Shown here in pieces: positions 21,441 through 31,400 of a stretch of DNA of 64,000 bases (within the stretch, counting starts at the first letter, position 1; each line of letters starts with the position of its first letter). Source of the stretch: Mesostigma viride (Eukaryota; Streptophyta; Mesostigmatophyceae; Mesostigmatales; Mesostigmataceae); the NCBI GenBank assembly GCA_009746045.1, contig RPFO01000175.1:6257450-6321449 (forward strand), written 5' to 3'. The notes beneath the pieces were generated by a model. The model was given only the letters and a program-made list of their open reading frames with translations, was not told the origin of the DNA and searched no databases. The position numbers and the translations under genes were made by a program.

Positions 21441-23228
21441 CACACTGCAAAGGTGCCGCTGACGAATAGGGGTCGCCTTGCGGAGCTGTAGCAAGTGGGC
21501 ACATCGCGGTCACTATAGCGGGCACCCACGGTGGTCGCCTTGTGAACCTGTGCAAGGAGGGTTAGGTTCCTTGTGGGCAGCCGAGCCCATGTCAGCACAG
21601 CCCCATACCCCCATCCCCAGCGGGTTCCCTTAATGCGCCTTTCAGGCCGCATATGGACCAGTTGGTAGGCGCGTCGGGGTGAGCGTCCAACTCATCACAG
21701 GTGCTCAAAGCACAGGACCAAAACGCGAGCCAGTGACTCTTCAGGCCCTTCCCGCGATGGGGTGGGGTGGGGTGGGGCGGCAGGCAGACAGACCACACCA
21801 CTAAGGGGAGCTTGCCATACCGGTGGATTGGTACTGTGAGAGCCAAACATATGGGCCACAGGAACAGATCACGGGAGTTGAAACCACGGGCTCGCCACCA
21901 CCGGCCACTAACAAGGGAGCCGAGGACACACCACGCGAGCAGAACGACGTTGCGCCCTCGTAGCGGCACTATTATATTTGCATAGTGACCCAGGAGTTGC
22001 ACCCTCATGACGGCACTATGGTGTTGCAAAGTAGCCCCAACCGGGTTGCCACCGCAAAGCGTTGCACTGGCTGGGCTCCAACGTCCAAACCAGTAGGCAC
22101 ATGAGCGGCAACTCTCGTCGGCCATGATGGCAGTTGGCATGATGGCAGTTGGCAGCTGACGTCGCCATGCCAGCGCTTCCCATTAGGTCCCGCATCGTGG
22201 CAGCACAGCCACGTGACGTGCCCCAGGCTTCACACACACGCCCGCATGCCAATGCGCCCACGTGCCCACACCCACCAAGCTAGACCCGTCAGCATCGAGG
22301 GGTCACCCTTGTAGAGCCTAGCTGGCACCAACATGCGTGGCTTGCCGCGCTGGCACCCTTTGCCCTGGCATCAACAACCACAGCGTGATAACATCGGGCC
22401 GCCCATTCCCAGGCCACGCACTGGGCTCCGAGGACCAATCCCGCACCTTGCATTACCCATGTCTCTATCGCCCATAAGAGGAAGCACCACCCATACCTGA
22501 TGGGTGGTGCGTAAGGAATGAATACCTGACTGTGATGGGTGCGTCCCAGCCACCGGGTCTCGAATTCTGAAGCGCGTGCACAGTGCAGGTGCCAGTATCC
22601 CCCCTGCCCCTCCGCAGATGCTGCCCCTGGCAGACCTGACTCCACCTGTGCGTGCTGCCGCACGCACCCGAAGATCACCGGTGCTGGGATGATGCCGTAG
22701 GGAGGCCAGACACCAAGGGGCGTCATGCCCATGGGGAGGAGTATATGGCCCAAGAAATGATTGGCAAATACGTCGTTATTGGTACGTTATTGGTATATCA
22801 TATCTTTCTGGCAAAGACGTCCTTGCGGCTGCCAAGTGCCAAACGCGCCCGCAACTGCCCACAGAGTTGACCGACTCTAGTCCAGAACCAGGCCGCCCGC
22901 GAAACCGCGCACGAGGTTTCCACCTGGCAATCAGACCCGTGCGGGTTTGGCTGACCCTGTAAGGGTTAACCAGGCACATGCTTTGCTCACGTGCCGCCGT
23001 CTACGTGTTTATGAATGAACAAGGCACGAGTCCCCACAGGTGAGGCAATGGGCTGACCACGCGGCAAGCGGTTCCATGCTGCTAGCGAGCCTGAGCCCTT
23101 GCGGGGGTGCCACGGTAAAGGGCATGGGACAGCTCAGGCATGAAGCCGATTGGGGGGGGGAATGAGAGCGCTAGGTTTGTCCAGCAACGGCAGATCAGGC
23201 ACACGGCACACGCCGCTCGTTGCTGAAG
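21441..23228. other. Intergenic, nothing coding recognised
   Basis: Several open frames of up to about 180 codons exist on the minus strand (for example 21592-22140), but their composition is not protein-like and no motif is visible. There is a short internal duplication near 21950-22040 (GTTGCRCCCTCRTRRCGGCACTAT). No RNA gene was recognised. Confidence 0.5.
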
Positions 23229-23565
23229 CGCCGCGCTGTAGCTGACCCAGGTCGAGAGCGCAGCGCTGTAGCTGACCCAGGTCGAGAGCGCGGCGCTGTA
23301 GCTGACCCAGGTCGAGAGCGCGGCGCTGTAGCTGACCCAGGTCGAGAGCGCGGCGCTGTAGTTGACCCAGGTCGAGAGCGCGGCGCTGTAGCTGACCCAG
23401 GTCGTGAGCGCGGCGCTGTAGCTGACCCAGGTCGTGAGCGCGGCGCTGTAGCTGACCCAGGTCGAGAGCGCGGCGCTGTAGCTGACCCAGGTCGAGAGCG
23501 CGGCGCTGTAGCTGACCCAGGTCGAGAGCGCGGCGCTGTAGCTGACCCAGGTCGAGAGCGCGATG
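23229..23565. repeat. 30-bp tandem array, about 11 copies
   Basis: The unit GCGGCGCTGTAGCTGACCCA-GGTCGAGAGC is highly uniform, with a few A/T and C/T variants. Because 30 is divisible by three, both strands stay open (AVADPGRERG-type decapeptides on plus). It lies about 325 bp downstream of the end of the minus-strand SMYD gene, and I see no reason to call it coding. Confidence 0.92.
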
Positions 23566-23889
23566 CTGTTGGGGGATGAGCTCACAGGCGCCACCTTGGG
23601 CCGGGGACAACGTAAACCAGCGCTGCACCAAACGGTCGATGGAGTTGGTTTCATGAACCATCTAAAACCATGGGCAAGAGACGGGAAGCAGCCTCCCGCA
23701 TCCCCTTCCCACTGCATGGCTCCCGTGCTCACATCGCCGTCGGGGCACGACCGCATGGCTCTGCATGTGTGCGGGGGCACTAGCACATGCGTGCCCACAG
23801 GCACCATCACCGGAGCTGGTAGAAAATCGAGACAGCGGCATGGAGGGCATCACAGTCCCAGCAGGGCACGCACGGCACCTGGTCTCCCC

Positions 23890-26800
23890 TCAGCTCCCGT
23901 CCTCCCTCGACTCCCCATCATCCCCCTCCCCCTCCTCCTCCCCCCCCTCCTCGTCCTCCCACTCCCCCTCGCTGCCCTCGAACTGAGCCAGCAGCTCCTC
24001 CCGCGTCCTCTCCCGCCCACACGCGCTGCACTCCATGCGATCCGAGGGTTGGTATCTCAGGTACGGACGCTTGCGCGGCCGCCCTTTTGCACCAGCCTCC
24101 GGCTCTTCCTGACCCTCGCCGTTCACCCTGACCACCTCCAGGGGCTGCCCAGCGTCCCGCGTGCTCGCGCTACCGCCCTTGGCCTGCACAAGCTCGTAGC
24201 GGCCCTTCTTCTGGCACATGGTGCCCCCACAGCCGTCCCTGGGGCAGAGATACTTCGTGATGTATACCGCATGGATCAACCGCTCTGAGCTGCATGTACT
24301 GCCATCCTCATCCCCCGCGTCTTCCTCCTCTTCCTCTTTCTGCTCCTTCCCACCACCCTTGCCCTTTGTAATTATCCCCTTTCCTTTGCTGTCACGCTTC
24401 ACACCATCCTTTCCCTCTTCATCGTCATCCTCATCGTCCCCTTTGTCGCCTCCCTCGTCTTCCTCCCCTCCCCCTCCTCCTCCTCCTCCTCCTCCTCCTC
24501 CTCCTCCTCCTCCTCCTCCTCGGGCCACGTGCTCTCCATGGCGCATCGGTCGCACCCACATGTGAAGCCATAATCCTCCAGCAGGTGCTGCTGCCGCTCG
24601 CGATACGGCGTGTTTAGGGGAATGTACGACAAGTGCACCTGCACGGGGCCACCGACCGGGCGGAAGTTGAGGATCATGCATAGTAGCATATGGTAAGCCA
24701 CTCGGATAAGAGGGATGGGTGGATTGTCATGATAAGCCATCCATAAATAATGATAGTAGCATATGGTAAGCCACTCGGATAAGAGGGATGGGTGGATTGA
24801 CCTGATAAGCCATCCATAAATAATGATAGTAGCATATGGTAAGCCACTCGGATAAGAGGGATGGGTGGATTGACCTGATAAGCCATCCATAAATCATGAT
24901 AGTAGCATATGGTAAGCCACTAGGATAAGAGGGATGGGTGGATTGCCATGATAAGCCATCCATAAATAATGATAGTAGCGTACTGGTAAGCCACTCGGAT
25001 AAGAGGGATGGGTGAATTGCCATGATAAGCCATCCATAAATAATGATAGTAGCGTACTGGTAAGCCACTCGGATAAGAGGGATGGGTGGATTGTCATGAT
25101 AAGCCATCCATAAATAATGAGAGGAAGGCTGCGAATGTTGCTCACAAGGGGAAGACCTTTCTACATGAAAACTCCCTACGTGAGAGTGCCGAATCCCACA
25201 AGCGCGCCACACCTGGCAGGAAGGATTATGTAGACAACGTTGGGTGCAGACGATATTTGTGTGGAGGAGAGGGGAGGATTGTGGCCCTGCCCCAACCAGG
25301 GTCCGTCATTGCCTATTTTTTTCTCACGCAAGTCGCCACGAATGGAAGATAACCCGGGCTACCTAGTCTGGCAGATTTTTCAAAGAGACAACCAGCGCAC
25401 ACAGATATATGTGCATTTTTATGGTTCTTGAGAACGGTAGCTTACATAACCAGGCAGATATATGGTTAGTGAGATCTGAAGGTTATATTTAAAAAGTGGT
25501 AAGGGACCAAAGTGATGCATAGCGTGTGTGCATGCACACACGTAATAAGCAAGGCAAGAATGACAGGTGGGGGAGCACATGAAGGTAGCCTTTAGTGGGG
25601 GGTTGCCGGGCATGACATTAGGCGGGCAGGCGGGCAAGTAAGCAGGCAGCAGGTGGGCAGGGGAAGAGGGCGGGCGGGCGGGCGGGCGGGCGGGCGGGCG
25701 GGCGGGCGGGCGGGCGGGCGGGCGGGCGGGCGGGCAGGTGGGCGGGTGGGTGGGCGGATTGCTGTGGGAAAAGGGAGAAGGAACACGGGAGCACAGTTGA
25801 CTCAGTGAGGGGGAAGAATGCAGGGGGCGAGGGAAGGAACCAGGGCGCGTGAGAGTGCGCGGATGACACGATGTGCACATGGCCGGGCGTGCCAGTGCGT
25901 GAAGGGCAGTGCCGTGCATACCATGTGCATAGATAGGGTATGGGGGGGACATCGGCCGGTGGCTTCAAGCAGGGTGGAGGATGCCTTCCATTGCCATCCA
26001 CCACCCAACCATTCCCCTGCCCACCACTAGTGAAGCATCTCTCCCATGTCCTTGCGACAACCCAGCGATGACGGTGTTGCGACAACCCCCCGATGATGGT
26101 GTTTTGGACGGATAGTTTAATTGACTGATCAATTGGTTAATCGGTTACTGGATTAGTTGGGCTGCTGGTGGTGGCCAACGAGGGCGCCTCACCTCATGGC
26201 CGGGCTCGATGTCGCACATGGCGCGGATCTCCATCGCTGTGTGTGGGAACATGCCACCTGGCACTAATGCTGGCGGTGCCCCCTGGTCACCGTCACCGCC
26301 AGCATCCCCGACAGCATTGCCAGCATCCCCGACAGCACCACCACCATCCACGCATGGCGCCGCCGCGTCGAAGTTGTCAAAGCGGCACACGGTGGGCATG
26401 CAGCTGTGGTTCAGGCGTGACGTGCGCAAGTACACTGCGTGCGCCCGCTTCTGGCGCACGTCACTCTGCGGCGCGCACGCCATGATGCCAAATGTGTTGG
26501 CCCTGGGGTGGGGCAAGACCAGGGGTGGGTGCAAAAAAATGAGGGGCAAAGAAAAAAGGCAGATACAAGAGCAGGATGGGGTTACTGCAAGAACAGGATG
26601 GGGCGGGTGCAAGAACAGGGTGGGGCGGGTACAGGAAAAGAGAAGGCGGGTAAAAGAACAGATGGGGAGCGCGCCAGAAGCGATTGGGGCGGGTGCAAAA
26701 GAAGAAACTGGGGGAGGGGCTGTTCAGTACAAACGGGAGCGGCGGTACGGACGGCAGATATTAGCATGGAAGGGTGGGGGGATAGCATCCGAGCGTTCCT

Positions 26801-27838
26801 GGGGGGCGAGTGGGTACAAGGGATGACACTATCAATCTCTCGGGTGTGGCATATCTATAAAAGAGACACACAGGGCATGCACGCAGGAGTAGGAGACCTG
26901 TACCATGTGGGCGCAGGAGTAGGAAAGGCAGCGCCGATGCCCTGCGCAGAAGGCACAGGTGCCAGGGCAAATTGCCATGCCCGCACATGAGCAGATGTCG
27001 GAAAGATGTGGCGAGACTATAACGGCGGGCTCCGTCAAGAAGAAATCGCTGGGTGTGAAGCATGCTCATCGCACGCCAGTGCAGGTGTGGTCTTAAATTT
27101 CACCCAGGAAAACCAGCAGACTCACCTATGGCGCAAGAGCAAGCCCTGCGTCTCTAATGGGTCGATGCAAAACGGACCAATAACGGTCCCCTGCACAGCC
27201 TCCACAAGCATGGCGTGCATGCGTGCCGATTCCGGGCTGAGATGCACTGAAACAGGGCTGTCGTTGTTGTCTGTTGGCACACAAAGCTCCATGAAGCCTC
27301 TGTAACCGTTCTGAGTGGACAGGCCTCCGGAGACGGCATCGGTTGCCGTCTTGCCATGTGGCGCTGCCTCGCCGGATTCCACGGCCTTCAGAGCATATGC
27401 ATGGACCAGGAAACGCAAGTCATCCTCAAACTCGTCCCCCGCCCCCTCTTTTAGAGGAGCCTTAGCCAATGCAGACGCAGCCCTCGTTGTTGGCACACAC
27501 GTGAGTGTATGAAGAGCATTTGCCAACCGTCGACATCCCTCCGAGCACCAGGAATCCCCACATGAGGAGCATGTCAATGCATATGCACCGAAGCTAGAAG
27601 GAGCATCCCATTGTGCGTTTGTCTCGGTAGACTGGGCAATTCGGAAACAGCAGGCACATACGCACTGCTTTTTCTCTGACACCGCCACAAGAATGGTCGG
27701 CTTTTCCAGCAGGAGCACTTCACCTTCAAATACCCGCCTCGTCGTGACCAATGCCCGACCTTTCCCGGGGATGCATTCTACTTTCAATGGATGGGAAACG
27801 TCCAGAGGGACACCCTTCTTAGTTTCGCCTGTCTCCAT
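23890..27838 (-). CDS. MYND-SET domain (SMYD-type) protein, putative lysine methyltransferase
   Basis: Exons on the minus strand: 27838-27126, 26502-26193, then 24638 down to the stop at 23890. The first two junctions are GT-AG and in phase. Exon 1 opens with a SET N-terminal half (GKGRALVTTRRVFEGEVLLL) and then a MYND zinc finger (CACC, then CSSCGDSWCSEGCRR and HTLTC). Exon 2 has the SET core NHSCMPTVCRFDNF and IRAMCDIEPGHE. Exon 3 completes SET (VHLSYIPLN) and post-SET CGCDRC, followed by a GAG-rich acidic insert and two CxxC pairs (CPRDGCGG, CSACGR). The reading frame holding CGCDRC differs from the one holding the C-terminal part. The switch lies in the (GAG)n/GGGGG tract near 24465-24525, so there is an indel (real or sequencing) or an unseen intron. 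The family methylates lysines on histones and other proteins. The substrate here is unknown. Confidence 0.8.
24668..25115. repeat. 73-bp tandem array in SMYD intron 2
   Basis: The unit begins CATGATAAGCCATCCATAAA and contains AGCATATGGTAAGCCACTCG and GATAAGAGGGATGGGTGGAT. There are about six copies starting near 24668, each 73 bp. It begins about 30 bp upstream (in transcription sense) of the exon 3 acceptor. Minus-strand ORFs across it are repeat artefacts. Confidence 0.92.
25664..25750. repeat. (GGGC)n array in SMYD intron 2
   Basis: About 16 consecutive GGGC units on the plus strand, flanked by GGCAGGCGGGCAAG-like degenerate copies. The gene is on the minus strand, so here the G-rich strand is the template strand, unlike the arrays in eIF5B. 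Confidence 0.95.
26520..26725. repeat. Degenerate short tandem repeat in SMYD intron 1
   Basis: GATGGGGCGGGTGCAAGAAC-type units of 20-25 bp recur six to eight times, starting about 20 bp from the exon 2 acceptor. The acceptor tract (plus strand CTGGGGTGGGGCAAGACC) resembles the unit, so the repeat may derive from the acceptor region, but the exon itself is not copied. Confidence 0.55.
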
Positions 27839-28433
27839 TGCTGTCCTACGGAATTGATTCGAAGTTGGAGCTGGGATTGCTGAGGTCCAGCAAAAATCAC
27901 ATTATTTTTCAGCTTCACTTTTGCCTTGTCGTGCTTTGCCTGGCACAGTCACCACACAAACATTTCTGCTGCCTGCTGCCTACTCTGGCGGGATGGCAGG
28001 CGGCACCGCGGCAGCGCCTCGCCTCACGAGTCACGGGCTGTGCCAACGCCCAATGGAGGAGAAGGTCGGGCGCCGCACCTACTGGTTGAGTAGAAGTCAG
28101 CAATTAATTAGAAGTCAACGTGACATTACAATGCAAATTAAAATATCCACGCACAAGTACTACCAGTAATAACCCCGTTGGGAATAAGCTGTTTCACTAA
28201 AAACGGGGTAGTATATTGTTCACGGGGAAGCACGTTTTCGTACTGAAGGACCAGGGACAGCTCGCAGGATAAAGTCGAACGAGCATCGGGGGGAAACAAT
28301 TGGGAATCGAGTGATTCCCGGGATGTTGTCAGCCCTGGTGCGACAACTGTGCCTGCCATCCCTAAATGAAAAAGATTCGTCTTTCCTGCGCGTCGTGATC
28401 CTCGCATTTCGCTCCTGATTTTTGTGACCGGCG
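27839..28433. promoter_or_regulatory. Divergent intergenic region between SMYD-type and AGE-like genes
   Basis: 595 bp separate the start codons of two genes transcribed away from each other, so this must hold both promoters and 5' UTRs. I found no convincing TATA box or repeated operator-like motif. An A/T-rich block at 28090-28160 lies in the middle. Confidence 0.4.
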
Positions 28434-31400
28434 TTGGTCCACATTTCCTTGATTATGAAGTCCGGTGTCTGTTGTGCAATGTTGGGGTCGATGGCGCTCC
28501 GTAGGACATGGGTTGGTGGATTTCGGAGACAATGCCCGCTACTTTTGTTGCTCCTAGCGATCCAGGTTGGGGCCATCTGGGGAACCTCTTGGCAGCAGCC
28601 CGCATTGCAAGATGTGCGTGCACGTATGGAGCGAATTCTGCTGACAAATGTCATCCCATTCTGGAAGAAGACGGTCGATCGTAACGCGGGCGGGTTCAAG
28701 TTGAACCACAACGTCGATGGCGCCTGGAAGGGTGCCGCCACCAAGACGATTATCTCGCAAGCTCGCATGACGTGGTTCTTCGCTTACCTCTACAATTCGG
28801 AAAGTTACAGCCGGCCGGAGTACCTCGACATGTCTGCACTCGGTTTCCACTTTATGAGGGACTACATGTGGGACCGCGAGAACGGCGGCTTCTTTTGGGA
28901 AGTCACTCCCAAAGGCCAACAGGCCGTGAAAATGGAGAAATCGATCTTCGGCCAGGCGTACGCTCTCTATGCTCTCGCGGAGTACATTCAGGTAATGTTT
29001 GACCGGTGCGGCAGGGCGGTATTGGCGATGGCAGTCGATCTTTCTGCCAATGAGCTTGTGGTGGACTGTCTTTACTCGGATAAATACACCGATATTCATC
29101 GCTGCAGCCATTTCCGAATTCCCCATAAATGCTGCTTAGGAAACCTGTGGAGTGCCAACGTCTCGCTCCCCCCCCACACACCCTGGTTGATGCACTTAAC
29201 TGTTACCTTCTCCTGAACACAGAGCACATGCCCACCTGCTCTACCATGCCATAGCAGTTCGTCATGCACGCCTGGGTCCACCTGCTGCAAACGTCCCAAT
29301 GCACGTGCGTCTCAAGAAGCATTTATTTACCATGAGTCATACATTGTGTAAACAGGGATAGGGCTGCCCGTCAGCATGCCTCATGGTGCGGTGGGATCAG
29401 ACCCCGTCAGTACCGTCAGCCCCACCCCGTGTGCACCTCCACCTTTCATCCTGCACCGGGCATAGCCATGTTCAGGTACATTCCCCTGGCGTCCTCACCG
29501 TGCTGGCGCTTGCTACTATCCTCCCGATGGGTATGCCTGAAGCCGGTGCCCGTTTGGGTAGCACAGGGTGGGTAACAACGGATGGGTAGCAAATTATGGT
29601 GTGTGGTTTGGCCCCTGCCACATGGATTTGAAGCTATAAAGAGTTCCTAGTTCTGTAGCCGGTAGCGCTTGCTATGCTCCACCATCCCCTGGCAGAGGAA
29701 CATCTAGATAATGGCTAGTCGCGCTGCCAATCCTAGCCATACCAATTCATCCCTATTCGTCACTTAGCCAGCCATACCAATATATCCCTATTCGTCGCGT
29801 TGCCAATCCTAGCCATACCAATTCATCCCTATTAGTCGCTTAGTAGCCAGCCATACCGATTGATCCCCCATGTTCACGCTGTGTGGAGGCCCAGAGTTGA
29901 GCTGTGGTCAACCTGGAGTCGCCATGGCACGGCCTCCGCCGTTGCATGACCTGGTGAGTACTACGACTGCTCACATTCGCCCCCCTGGGGCTAGCGCAGT
30001 TCGATGAGGTCCGCTGGTATAAAGTAGGGAATCTCAGACACACTACCAGCTCTCTTCCGTATTGAGCCTGTTCGCAGTTAGGCTGTTGTTTGGACTGCCT
30101 TCGGTTCAGGAGACCCCTATAGGCCCAAGATTCTGCTAGAGGTCCTGTGTCCAAATCCTAGTGCCCTACCATCGTTGCACTGGTGCCCTGCCATCGTTGC
30201 GCGGGTGCCCTACCATCGTTGCACTGGTGCCCTACCATCGTTGCACTGGGTTGGCAAGGCCACAGCTCTCTTGTCTAGATAGCACCTTGCCTTGATAGTG
30301 CTCCATTATCCGTATGACCCCCTAACCGAGGCATGATGCTAGTTAATGACTGTCGCCCCGCTGATCCCACACCTACTTGGTCGTTGTCCCTCTGCCGTGC
30401 ATGTGCCATGGATCGGTCGTACGCGATGCCCATGCACTGTCCACACGGTGAACTCCCCTATGCCCTCCCTTGTGGGCCATTACCCTCTGCCCATCCCCCC
30501 TGCCCACCGCTCACCCCCCCCGCCCACCGCTCACACACCCCCGCCCACCGCTCACACCCCCCCGCCCACCGGTCACCCCCCCCGCCCACCGCTCAACCCC
30601 CCCCGACCGCCGCAGGCCTCGGGCGACCCTGACGCGTGGTCCCTGGCGCGCCAGCTGTCCACCCTGCTGCACCGCTACGGGCGCGACCCGCTGCACGGCG
30701 GCTTCCTCGAGCAGCTCGCTCGTGATTGGTCGCACATCCCCGGCACAAGAAGGGCCCGGGGAGCGTCCATGGTCCCTGTGGAGCACAGGAGCTACCGGGG
30801 CATACCCCTGGACGTCAAGTCCCTGGACAACCACCTGGCACTCATGGAGGCGTACACAACGTACCACACGGCCTGCAACCCACTGGGCGAGTCGCCACCG
30901 CTGCCGTCACTGGGCAGCGGTGGGGTCGGCGCGATTAGCTCGAGCACTGCCGTGCACGCTGGCAGCAGTAACGGTACCACCGCGGGGGTGGGGGCGAGGG
31001 TGGGGGCGAGGGTGGGGGCGAGGGTGGGGGTGGGGGCGGGGCGGGGGGGGCGGGGGCGGGGGCGGGGCGGGGCGGGGCGGGGGCGGGGGCGGGGGCGGGG
31101 GCGGGGGCGGGGGCGGGGGCGGGGGCGGAAGGGCACCCTGCGTTGGATTTCCTGTTGCCAGGGCTGGGCCCGCACCGCAGTATGAGCCACCGGGGACAGC
31201 AAGCGCATGTCGACATGAGTAGCTATCAACCAAGGGGTGGCCTTGTCGACATGAGCAGTCATGGGCCGATGGCACATGTGGACAAAAGCAGTTTTGAGCC
31301 GAGAGCAATGAACCGTCCTGCTCCTCGAGGGCGGGCCGGTGCAGTAGGAGCTTTCGCTGGCTCCCAAAGTCGTGGCAGCATAAGCCACCCTGGACCCAGG

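Noticed and set aside
21592-22140. Minus-strand ORF of 182 aa
   Set aside because: Composition is not protein-like (many W/C/H, no motif), there are no splice or family signals, and it lies in repeat-containing intergenic DNA.
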